This document shows positions 1 through 7,684 of a DNA stretch of 64,000 nt, piece by piece. Position 1 is the first letter of the stretch; each line of letters opens with the position of its first letter. The notes under the pieces were generated by a model that had not been told where the DNA came from, ran no database searches, and saw nothing but the letters and a program-made list of their open reading frames with translations. The stretch is from Verrucomicrobiia bacterium (GTDB lineage: Bacteria; Verrucomicrobiota; Verrucomicrobiia; Limisphaerales; JADLHS01). A program made the position numbers and the translations under genes. The DNA lies in assembly GCA_023953615.1 (NCBI GenBank), contig JAMLJH010000002.1:62001-126000 (forward strand). Direction: 5' to 3'.

Positions 1-202
1 AACCAAACCGCAAGCGATCACTTACCTGGTTGGCTTTGCCGCGGGCACCGTGCTGGCCATGGCTTTGTTTTCCTGGGGCGTGGGTTGGATTACGACCCGG
101 TTCGGCGCGACCGCCTTGAAAGTTTATCGCGGCTTGATGGGCACGGCGGCGGTGGCGGCTTTGGGAGTGGGTATTTTCTGGTTGGCCACCAGTTGGGGTT
201 GA
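1..202 (+). CDS. C-terminal end of an integral membrane protein (cut by window edge)
   Basis: An open frame enters from the left edge (first full codon at base 2) and stops with TGA at 200-202. The 66 visible residues contain two hydrophobic segments. The first is around YLVGFAAGTVLAMALFSWGV, and the second around TAAVAALGVGIFWLATSWG at the extreme C-terminus. They are joined by a short basic loop (TTRFGATALKVYR). This is typical of the last two helices of a polytopic inner-membrane protein. The layout recalls UreH/NicO/TauE-like transporters, but too little is visible to name a family. The upstream part lies outside the window. Confidence 0.45.
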   Translation, partial: TKPQAITYLVGFAAGTVLAMALFSWGVGWITTRFGATALKVYRGLMGTAAVAALGVGIFWLATSWG

Positions 203-327
203 CGCTGCGGACCACCGCTCGCGCCGGTTTCTTGCCGACGAAATTTTGATTCAACCAATTCGTTGCTTGACGGAAGTGGGAGCGTGAGTTCAGAGTCGCA
301 TGACCCGAAATCAGGCGGGCGAAGATC

Positions 328-1170
328 ATGAAACGGCACGCGCTACGCAATTCTGATTCCCGGCTCGGCTTTACCCTGATCGAGTTGCTCGTGGTCATTG
401 CCATCATCGCCCTACTTGCCGCCATGCTGCTGCCCACGCTGGCCCGAGGCAAAGCCGCCGCGAAATCCGCCGCGTGTAAAAGTAACCTGCGGCAGTTAGG
501 AATAGCACTGACCCTGTACGTGGGCGATTATGACAAGTATCCGGGGAATGGAATAGTGGTATTTCCCGGGGCAACATCGGAAGATTCTGGGGGTTCGTCT
601 GTTATGTTTTCGAGGAGCGGGATGAGTTGGCTAAAACCATACCTCGCGGAAAAATATGACATAAACTCCCTTTACAATGTTACCCTAGGAGCGATGACCG
701 TACTTCATTGTCCAGCGGAAAAGCCCATACCTCCGAGTCCGTCTGGGGGGCTTCCCGGCGCGACACTTCCCGATTCTGACTATGGATATAATGAACTCGG
801 CACGGCTTGGAGGAATAGTTTTCACGGACTGGGGCTAGGATTCACGATTCAGTTTAGCGGCTTTGATGAAGCGGGGCGACTGTCAGGCGAGCAAAGCTAT
901 ATTAAAGCTGGTGATGTCAAGAATGCTAGCGACCTCATAGCGATCGGTGACGGTAATTCTTGGCTTGCTCCCGAGTATCCCTATCCGTTGGGACCTTTAG
1001 AGGATCGGCCGCACGCCGGGTCGGTTTTTCTTCCTCACGATGGCCGAGCAAACATGGTGTTTTGTGACGGCCATGTGGAACAGGCGAAAGGCGAGGAATG
1101 GACAAAAGCGACTGATTCGGCCCGCAAGCGGTGGAACATTGACAACGAGCCACACCCCGAGACGTGGTGA
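328..1170 (+). CDS. Prepilin-type N-terminal cleavage/methylation domain protein (H-X9-DG type)
   Basis: A 280-residue exported pseudopilin-like protein. Residues 14-35 hold the class III (prepilin peptidase) leader [20 protein letters not shown], where cleavage is expected after the Gly and the Phe is methylated. The rest is a globular domain ending in the [16 protein letters not shown] segment, the H-X9-DG signature of a family greatly expanded in Verrucomicrobiota and Planctomycetota. Known family members are thought to be assembled or exported by type II secretion/type IV pilus-like machinery; individual roles are mostly unknown. No pilus assembly gene is near. The ATG at 328 follows a weak GAAGA. 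A second, unrelated copy of the leader occurs at 46206. Confidence 0.85.
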   Translation: MKRHALRNSDSRLGFTLIELLVVIAIIALLAAMLLPTLARGKAAAKSAACKSNLRQLGIALTLYVGDYDKYPGNGIVVFPGATSEDSGGSSVMFSRSGMSWLKPYLAEKYDINSLYNVTLGAMTVLHCPAEKPIPPSPSGGLPGATLPDSDYGYNELGTAWRNSFHGLGLGFTIQFSGFDEAGRLSGEQSYIKAGDVKNASDLIAIGDGNSWLAPEYPYPLGPLEDRPHAGSVFLPHDGRANMVFCDGHVEQAKGEEWTKATDSARKRWNIDNEPHPETW

Positions 1171-1732
1171 CCCAGATCTGATCAATTCGACTCAGTGGAT
1201 ACCGAAGGAGTGTACGCCGTTTGTGATCTGGGGTTTTCAAATATTACCCGCGATGGCAACAATAGCATTACCGTATCTCTCAGTTGTCTCAGGAGGGTCA
1301 CCGTGCTGCCATCAACGGGATTAGGGCATTTTAAGTATTCCTATAGCCGCCGACACGGCGCAGCGGCCTTCCAACCTCAGGCCAAGCGTTGGGGTCAAAC
1401 GGGCGGCCGCCCTTGGTTCGAAACGAGCACCGGCGCGACCGCGTCTTGGACTGCGGCAGTCCGCTGCCGCTGTGGAATCATCGGCCCGCGACCGGAAAGC
1501 GGCAGAAGACTGCCGCAGTCCAAAACCTCGCGGACAGAGGCGCCATTCCCCATCCGGACCCCACCTTCATGGGGTTACACTCGCTCGGCGCCACGGCTAC
1601 AACTTTAATTAAACCGCTATAGTGTCATAAAGCCGTAAGTACATCGGTCTCATTGGCTGATTACATTGTTAGCTTGAATTGGCCGACCTTGATTCATCTT
1701 GCCAGTCCCGCGTGTTTTTTCCATGCTCGGAC
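1171..1732. other. Intergenic stretch without a supported gene
   Basis: About 560 bases between the pseudopilin stop and the guaB start. Reading frames here have no recognisable protein features. The only clear structure is a long inverted repeat at 1446-1523, listed separately. The last ~110 bases are AT-richer and presumably carry the guaB promoter, but I cannot pick convincing -35/-10 boxes. Confidence 0.6.
1446..1523. repeat. Long inverted repeat, possible foldback or interspersed element
   Basis: Left arm 1446-1471 begins TTGGACTGCGGCAGT. Right arm 1498-1523 ends ACTGCCGCAGTCCAA. The outer 15 bp pair perfectly; the next 11 bp pair with two mismatches. The loop is about 26 bases (1472-1497). 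There is no T-tract after the right arm (AAACC follows), so it does not look like an ordinary terminator. It could be an interspersed palindromic element. Confidence 0.7.
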
Positions 1733-3292
1733 ATGGCTGCGCCCTCGCGAAACCTCGACTCCCAATTCTATCAAAACGCGGATGATTTCTTTCAATCGCA
1801 ATGTCACGCGGGATTGACCTTTGACGATCTGACTCTGGCGACTTTGTATTCGGAAATTTTGCCCCGGGATACCGATCTCAAAACGCAACTGGCGGAATCG
1901 CTCCAGTTGAACGTGCCCATCATCTCGGCGGATATGGACACCGTCACCGAGTCGCGCATGGCCACGGCGATGGCCTTGAATGGCGGCATGGGCCTCATTC
2001 ATTACAACATGTCGGAACGTCAGCAGCTCTCGGAGGTCAGCCGGGTAAAGTATCACGTGCCGGGCATGATTCCCGATCCCATCAAAGTGGCGCCGGATCA
2101 ACTCGTCGGCGACGTGGTGCAAATGGTGGACGAACGCAAGTTCAGTTTCAGCACCTTTCCGGTGGTGAATGAAAAGGGGGTGTTGGTCGGTTTGCTGTCA
2201 GGACATGTGGTCAAACCGCGTTACGCGAAACGCACGGTGGCCGAGGCGATGACGCCGCGGGCGCAGGTGCAGACGATCAACAAAAAGGAGCTGGGCAAAG
2301 ACCCGATCGCGCGAGCGGACAAGTTTTTTACGGAACGACCGGGCATGCACAAATTGCTCGTGGTGGACGACAACGATCAGTTGCACGGTTTGTTCACGAT
2401 GAACGACATCGAGCGGATCACTCAGGAAAAGAAGGCGCAATTTCGACCGGCGCGGGATGCGCAGTTCCGGCTGGTCTGCGGCGCGGCGGTGAGCGCCACG
2501 CGCAATGCGTTTGGCGAGTTGGATCGCGATCGCATCGTGGCGCACGTGGGGGCGCTGGTGGAACGCGGCGTGGATGCGGTGGCGGTTTCCACGGCGCACG
2601 GTCACAGCAAAGGGGTGGGGGATACCGTGAAGTTGCTGCGTTCGGAGTTCAAGCATTTGGCCATCATCGCGGGCAACGTCACCAGCGGGGCCGCGGTGGA
2701 ATATCTGGCCGAGTGCGGCGCGAACGCGATCAAGATTGGTCAGGGACCCGGCTCAATTTGCACCACGCGCATTGTTGCCGGAGTTGGGATTCCGCAGATG
2801 ACCGCGCTTTACGTGGCTTCGCGCGCGGCAGCCCGGAAGGGTGTGGCGATTCTGGCCGATGGCGGCATCACCAAGAGCGGCGATCTGGTAAAGGCGTTGA
2901 CGCTGGCCGACGCGGTGATTTGCGGCGGTATTTTGGCGGGTTGCCGCGAAGCGCCGGGCGAAGTCATGGAGATCAGCGGCAAAATTTACAAGCAGTATCG
3001 CGGCATGGGCAGTCTGGCCGCGATGCGCGCCGGTTCGGCGGCGCGTTATGGTCACGACAAGAACCCCACCCAAAAAGTCGCGGCGGAAGGGATTGAGGCT
3101 TTGAAAGAAGTGGTGGGGTCAGTGGAACGGGTGTTGAGCCAGCTTGTCGGCGGTATTCAATCGGGTATGGGCTATCTCGGCGCGGCGACCTTGCCGCAGC
3201 TCCGGGCCAAGGCCCGCTACATTCGCGTCAGTCCTGCCGGCATGAAGGAAGCCGTGCCGCATGACGTAGTGGAATTGAAGACGGGGAATTGA
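1733..3292 (+). CDS. guaB: Inosine-5'-monophosphate dehydrogenase
   Basis: Catalyses the NAD-dependent oxidation of IMP to XMP, the committed step of GMP synthesis, in the cytosol. The 519-residue product has the (beta/alpha)8 fold interrupted by a CBS-domain pair (roughly residues 115-235, including [13 protein letters not shown] and [20 protein letters not shown]). The active-site loop GPGSICTTR carries the catalytic Cys at about residue 343. It also has the NAD/IMP motifs [10 protein letters not shown] and the flap [16 protein letters not shown]. The frame is open from a TTG at 1679, but the first ATG (1733) fits better with family N-termini. A 120-bp repeat begins at the base directly after the stop codon. 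Confidence 0.93.
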   Translation: MAAPSRNLDSQFYQNADDFFQSQCHAGLTFDDLTLATLYSEILPRDTDLKTQLAESLQLNVPIISADMDTVTESRMATAMALNGGMGLIHYNMSERQQLSEVSRVKYHVPGMIPDPIKVAPDQLVGDVVQMVDERKFSFSTFPVVNEKGVLVGLLSGHVVKPRYAKRTVAEAMTPRAQVQTINKKELGKDPIARADKFFTERPGMHKLLVVDDNDQLHGLFTMNDIERITQEKKAQFRPARDAQFRLVCGAAVSATRNAFGELDRDRIVAHVGALVERGVDAVAVSTAHGHSKGVGDTVKLLRSEFKHLAIIAGNVTSGAAVEYLAECGANAIKIGQGPGSICTTRIVAGVGIPQMTALYVASRAAARKGVAILADGGITKSGDLVKALTLADAVICGGILAGCREAPGEVMEISGKIYKQYRGMGSLAAMRAGSAARYGHDKNPTQKVAAEGIEALKEVVGSVERVLSQLVGGIQSGMGYLGAATLPQLRAKARYIRVSPAGMKEAVPHDVVELKTGN

Positions 3293-3690
3293 CGGGCCGC
3301 GAGCGGTCCCCCCGCTCGCAGCGCTCCGCAAGGTCGAAGACTTGGAATTGCTCGAACGCGTCTCTCATCATCCATGCGCTGCGGATGGAGACCATCCGCG
3401 CTCCGGTATCCTCTCGGGTCGCGAGCGGTCCCCCGCTCGCAGCGTTCCGCAAGGTCGAAGACTTGGAATTGCTCGAACGCGTCTCTCATCATTCGTGCGC
3501 TGCGGATGGGGACCATCCGCGCTCCGGTATCCTCTCGGGCCGCGAGCGGTCTCCGCTCGCAGCGTTCCGCAAGGTTCGAAGATTTGGAATTACTCGGGCG
3601 CGTCTCTCATCATTCACGCGCTGCGGATGGGGCCCATTCGCGCTCCGGTATCTTCTCGGGCCGCGAGCGGTCTCCCCTCGCAGCGCTTCG
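3293..3690. repeat. Tandem ~120-bp repeat array A (3 full copies plus a partial)
   Basis: Direct repeats all in one orientation: 3293-3414, 3415-3535, 3536-3656 and a partial copy 3657-3690. Each unit starts CGGGCCGCGAGCGG and ends near CGCTCCGGTATCCTCT. Two palindromes lie in each unit: a GC-rich one (GCGAGCGG...CCGCTCGC) at the left, and GCGGATGG-N3-CCATCCGC at the right. About 50 bases containing AAGACTTGGAATTGCTCGAA lie between them. The array starts immediately after the guaB stop codon and ends about 55 bases before the RAYT start. All ORFs drawn across it are artefacts of the ~120-bp period, which is often divisible by three. Confidence 0.95.
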
Positions 3691-3745
3691 AAAAAGCTGC
3701 GCATCAGCCTTGCCTCGCGAAGTGTTTCCCGGCTCAATTATCGCC

Positions 3746-4396
3746 ATGTCTCAGCCACCCAAATTGCGCTCCGACGGTCCTCCGCATAATCCGGGCGTGC
3801 GGGAATTGATTGCTGGTAAGCGACGATGGGCCGCCCCGCAGGCGAAGCAACAAGACGTCGCCAAGCTTGGTTTTCCGGGCTGGCATGAGCGTGGTTATCT
3901 GCCGCACCGCGACGAGCCGAGATTGACTCAATTCGTCACGTTTCATCTGAATGATTCTTATCCCGCCACGTTGCGGGTCGAATGGGAGGCTCTGTTGAAA
4001 GTGGAGGATAATCTGGAAAGACACCATCAATTGGAAGCCTACCTCGACAAGGGGCGGGGTATTTGTCATCTGCGCGACCCGAGGATCGCCGGTCTCGTGG
4101 ATACGGCTTTCCAGTTTTATCATCGGCGATACTTTGACTTACGTGCCTGGGTAATCATGCCCAACCACGTCCACCTCCTGTTCGGGATGGACGTAATTCC
4201 GTTGGGTCGGATTATCAAGCAACTCAAACAATACACGGCGCGGGAAGCTAACAAGCTGTTGAGACGGTGCGGCCAATTCTGGGCGGAAGATGCGTGGGAC
4301 ACGTATATGCGTGATGCGGCGCACGAGTTGAAAACTCGGAAATACATCGAGAATAATCCGGTGAAAGCCGGGTTGGTGAAAACTGCCAAAGACTAG
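3746..4396 (+). CDS. REP-associated tyrosine transposase (RAYT, Y1/HUH family)
   Basis: A 216-residue single-strand DNA transposase of the IS200-like Y1 superfamily. The HUH motif is in MPNHVHLLF, with His141 and His143 as metal ligands. The nucleophilic Tyr is expected in RKYIENNPVKAGLV (Tyr200), whose NPVKAGLV tail is typical of RAYTs. Family members cut and join hairpin (REP/BIME) DNA and are usually single-copy, domesticated genes lying among the REP sequences they recognise. Here the gene sits between two arrays of 120-bp repeats with hairpins (3293-3690 and 4448-4918), which fits this exactly. The frame is open much further upstream through the repeats. I chose the ATG at 3746 because the conserved region follows it. 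No IS ends or target duplications were seen. Confidence 0.88.
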   Translation: MSQPPKLRSDGPPHNPGVRELIAGKRRWAAPQAKQQDVAKLGFPGWHERGYLPHRDEPRLTQFVTFHLNDSYPATLRVEWEALLKVEDNLERHHQLEAYLDKGRGICHLRDPRIAGLVDTAFQFYHRRYFDLRAWVIMPNHVHLLFGMDVIPLGRIIKQLKQYTAREANKLLRRCGQFWAEDAWDTYMRDAAHELKTRKYIENNPVKAGLVKTAKD

Positions 4397-4447
4397 CCGT
4401 GGAACAGTGCCCGGTTTCGCGATGAAAATGGAGTGCTGCGTCTCTGG

Positions 4448-4918
4448 CGGGCCGCGAGCGGTCCCCCGCTCGCAGCGCTCCGCAAGGTCGAAGATTTGGA
4501 ATTACTCGGGCCGTCTCTCATCATTCATGCGCTGCGGATGGGGACCATCCGCGCTCCGGTATCCTCTCGGGCCGCGAGCGGTCTCGGCTCACAGCATTCC
4601 GCAAGGCCGAAGATTTGGAATTACTCGGACGCACCTCTTGCCATTCACGCGCTGCGGATGGGGACCATCCGCGCTCCGGTATTCCCTCGGGCCGCGAGCG
4701 GTTTCGGCTCGCAGCGCTCCGCAAGGCCGGAGACTTGGAATTGCTCGAACGCGTCTCTCATCATCCACGCGCTGCGGATGGCGACCATCCGCGCTCCGGT
4801 ATCTTCTCGGGCCGCGAGTGGTTTCGGCTCGCAGCGCTTCGCAAGGCCGAAGACTTGGAATTGCTCGAACGCGTCTCTCATCATCCATGCGCTGCGGATG
4901 AGGGACCATCCGCGCTCC
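4448..4918. repeat. Tandem ~120-bp repeat array B (4 copies)
   Basis: Copies at 4448-4567, 4568-4687, 4688-4807 and 4808-4918 (last one cut short), in the same orientation as array A. Array B is more diverged. The left palindrome becomes GCGAGCGGTTTCGGCTCGC in copies 3 and 4, and copy 4 has AGGGA inserted in the loop of the right palindrome. The array lies 51 bases after the RAYT stop and 106 bases before the S9 peptidase start. Confidence 0.95.
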
Positions 4919-5024
4919 ACAACCGTGCCACAACTGTGCGCTGCGCTTGCCACGGTAACCAAGGCGCGCCAGTTTCCCCGATTGTGGGACTTGCTTTGGT
5001 TGAGCCTGTTTCTAATCCTATCGC

Positions 5025-7163
5025 ATGAAATTTTGTTTCCTGTTGGCCGCTGTTTTATTGAGCGTGCTGTTGTTCGGCTGCGTCACTACGAAAACCAAGG
5101 TTCAATATCCAACGACTGCCATCACAAATCAGGTGGATGTGTATCACGGCGTTGCGGTCAAAGATCCGTATCGCTGGCTGGAGGATGATAATTCCGCCGC
5201 GACGAAAGCATGGGTCGAGGCGCAGAACCGGGTCACGTTTGATTATCTCGGCCAGATTCCACAGCGCGCGGCGATCAAGGCGCGATTGACCGAGCTGTGG
5301 AACTTCGAGCGTTACGGCACACCGTTCAGGGAAGGCGGACGTTATTTCTATTACAAGAACGACGGCCTGCAAAATCAAAGTGTGCTCTACACGTTGCCCA
5401 CGCTGCAAGCCGAGCCGACCGTTCTGCTCGATCCGAACAAGCTCTCGACCGATGGCACGGTGGCGCTGGGCGGTATTGCCATCAGCGAGGATGGCAATCG
5501 CATGGCGTACGGATTATCCACGGCGGGATCGGACTGGCAGGAATGGCGCGTGCGCGACGTGCGGACGGCAACGGATTTGCCGGACGTGATCAAGTGGGTG
5601 AAATTCTCCGGCGCCTCGTGGACCAAAGATGGGAACGGCTTTTATTACTCGCGTTATGATGAGCCGACCGAAGCCGCGAAGCTCACGAAGGCGAATTATT
5701 TTCACAAACTTTATTTCCATCGCCTCGGCACGGCGCAGAGCGAGGACAAGCTGATTTATCATCGCCCCGATCAGAAGGAGTGGAATTTTGGCGGCGACGT
5801 CACGAAAGACGGGCGTTATCTCGTCATCACTTCCAGTCAGGGCACGGACCCGAAGAATCGCGTGTTGTATCAGGATTTGCAGACACCGGACGCGCCGGTG
5901 GTTGAGCTGTTAATGGAGTTCGATGCCGATTACTCGTTTATTGATAACGACGGACCGGTGTTCTGGTTCAAGACGGATCTCCACGCGCCGCGCCATCGGG
6001 TCATCGGTATTGATACCCGGAATCCGGCGCGCGCGAACTGGAAGGAAATCATTCCGCAAGCCGCCGAAACGCTCACGGGCGTGAGCGTGCTCAATCATCA
6101 GTTTGTATGCACCTATCTCAAGGACGCGCGCAGTCAGGTGAAGGTGTTCGGGCTGGATGGCAAATTCGTGCGCGAGATCGCATTACCGGGCATTGGCTCG
6201 GTCGGCGGGTTTGCCGGGAAACGTCAGGATACGGAGACGTTTTATTCGTTTACCAGTTTCACCACGCCGGGCGTAATTTACCGGCTAAATTTAGTTACCG
6301 GGCAAAGCATGAAATTTCGCGCGCCGCAGTTGAAGTTCAATCCGGGGGATTACGAGACCAAGCAGGTGTTTTATGCCAGCAAGGACGGAACAAAAGTGCC
6401 GATGTTCATCACGCACAAAAAGGGGCTGAAACTGGATGGCAAAAACCCCACGCTGTTGTACGGCTACGGCGGATTCAACATCAGCCTCACGCCATCGTTC
6501 TCCGTGGCGAACCTGGAATGGATGGAGATGGGCGGCGTGTATGCGATGCCGAACTTACGCGGTGGCGGCGAGTACGGCGAGGCGTGGCATCAGGCGGGCA
6601 CGAAGTTGCGGAAACAAAATGTATTCGACGACTTCATCGCGGCGGCGGAATGGTTGATCGCCAACGGCTACACGAATCCGAAGAAGCTGGCGATTGCGGG
6701 CGGCAGCAACGGCGGTCTGCTGGTTGGCGCTTGTTTGACGCAACGTCCGGATTTGTTTGGCGCGTGTCTGCCGGCGGTAGGTGTGATGGACATGCTGCGC
6801 TTCCAAAAATTCACCATCGGCTGGGCGTGGACGAGCGATTATGGTTCATCGGACAACGCGGAGGAGTTTTCCGCGCTCTACAAGTATTCGCCGTTGCACA
6901 ACCTCAAGCCGGGCACGAAATATCCAGCCACTCTGATTACGACGGCCGATCATGATGATCGCGTGGTGCCGGCGCATAGTTTCAAATTTGCGGCCACGTT
7001 GCAGGCCGCGCAAGCGGGGTCGGCGCCGACGTTGATTCGCATTGAAACGAAGGCCGGTCACGGCGCGGGCAAGCCGACCAGCAAAATCATTGAGGAAGCG
7101 GCGGACAAATGGGCGTTTCTGGTGAAGGCGTTGGAGATGAAACCAGTGCTCGGCGGCAAGTGA
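5025..7163 (+). CDS. Prolyl oligopeptidase family (S9A) serine peptidase, lipoprotein
   Basis: A 712-residue secreted peptidase expected to cleave oligopeptides after proline, anchored outside the inner membrane as a lipoprotein. The N-terminus MKFCFLLAAVLLSVLLFGC has a lipobox (LFGC) with Cys19 for lipidation. Residues ~25-420 form the predicted seven-bladed propeller, and the remainder the alpha/beta-hydrolase domain. Catalytic residues are visible: Ser561 in GGSNGG, Asp within DHDDRVVP (642-649) and His679 in AGHGAGKP. The NLRGGGEYGEAWH segment is typical of prolyl oligopeptidases. Length matches the family. Upstream lies repeat array B, so a promoter must sit in 4919-5024. Confidence 0.92.
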   Translation: MKFCFLLAAVLLSVLLFGCVTTKTKVQYPTTAITNQVDVYHGVAVKDPYRWLEDDNSAATKAWVEAQNRVTFDYLGQIPQRAAIKARLTELWNFERYGTPFREGGRYFYYKNDGLQNQSVLYTLPTLQAEPTVLLDPNKLSTDGTVALGGIAISEDGNRMAYGLSTAGSDWQEWRVRDVRTATDLPDVIKWVKFSGASWTKDGNGFYYSRYDEPTEAAKLTKANYFHKLYFHRLGTAQSEDKLIYHRPDQKEWNFGGDVTKDGRYLVITSSQGTDPKNRVLYQDLQTPDAPVVELLMEFDADYSFIDNDGPVFWFKTDLHAPRHRVIGIDTRNPARANWKEIIPQAAETLTGVSVLNHQFVCTYLKDARSQVKVFGLDGKFVREIALPGIGSVGGFAGKRQDTETFYSFTSFTTPGVIYRLNLVTGQSMKFRAPQLKFNPGDYETKQVFYASKDGTKVPMFITHKKGLKLDGKNPTLLYGYGGFNISLTPSFSVANLEWMEMGGVYAMPNLRGGGEYGEAWHQAGTKLRKQNVFDDFIAAAEWLIANGYTNPKKLAIAGGSNGGLLVGACLTQRPDLFGACLPAVGVMDMLRFQKFTIGWAWTSDYGSSDNAEEFSALYKYSPLHNLKPGTKYPATLITTADHDDRVVPAHSFKFAATLQAAQAGSAPTLIRIETKAGHGAGKPTSKIIEEAADKWAFLVKALEMKPVLGGK

Positions 7164-7240
7164 TGTAGCGTGTGTTGCGTTCGGAGCGCAGCCGGATTGA
7201 TGAAACTGTGGCCGCGCAAGTGCAGACGGTTGGGTTCGGA
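7164..7240. other. Short spacer before repeat array C
   Basis: Seventy-seven bases between the S9A peptidase stop and the third repeat array. I see no gene, hairpin with T-tract or promoter that I can defend. Confidence 0.5.
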
Positions 7241-7592
7241 GTGCGGGCGGTCTCCGCCCGCAGCGTTCCGCAAGGTCGAAGACTTGGAATTGCTCGAACG
7301 CGTCTCTCATCATTCATGCGCTGCGGATGGGGACCATCCGCGCTCCGGTATCCTCTCGGACCGCGAGCCGTCCCGGCTCGCAGCGTTCCGCAAGGTCGAA
7401 GACTTGGAATTGCTCGAACGCGTCTCTCATCATTCATGCGCTGCGGATGGGGACCATCCGCGCTCCGGCATCCCCTCGGGCCGCGAGCGGTACCCCGCTC
7501 GCAGCGCTTCGCAAGGTCGAAGACTTGGAATTGCTCGAACGCGTCTCTCATCATTCGTGCGCTGCGGATGGGGACCATCCGCGCTCCGGCAT
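7241..7592. repeat. Tandem ~120-bp repeat array C (3 copies)
   Basis: Copies at 7241-7356 (left edge shortened), 7357-7476 and 7477-7592, same orientation as arrays A and B. The left palindrome differs between copies but stays paired. Copy 1 is GCGGGCGG/CCGCCCGC, copy 2 is GCGAGCCG/CGGCTCGC, and copy 3 is GCGAGCGG/CCGCTCGC. The right palindrome GCGGATGG-GGA-CCATCCGC is intact in all three. No transposase gene is next to this array, so it would be a non-autonomous outlier of the RAYT-linked family 2.8 kb away. Confidence 0.95.
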
Positions 7593-7684
7593 GGATTCGA
7601 CGCTTGCTGCCGAATCGAAGTTTGCGCCGCCTTACTTGGGCGGCTACAGTCCGGCGCGTCGGTCGTTTCAAGCCTGATTGGAAC

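Noticed and set aside
3289..3809. Several long open frames across repeat array A on both strands
   Set aside because: They are created by the near-120-base repeat period; translations are reiterations of one peptide.
3746..4396. Complete IS200/IS605 insertion sequence
   Set aside because: No tnpB, no IS ends distinct from the repeats; the protein tail NPVKAGLV is RAYT-like, so a domesticated RAYT is the better call.
3293..4918. CRISPR array
   Set aside because: Units are ~120 bases joined directly with no unique spacers, and no cas genes are present.
4407..5188. Open frames through repeat array B (up to 251 codons)
   Set aside because: Same cause as array A; the S9 peptidase start with lipobox at 5025 lies inside one of them in another frame.
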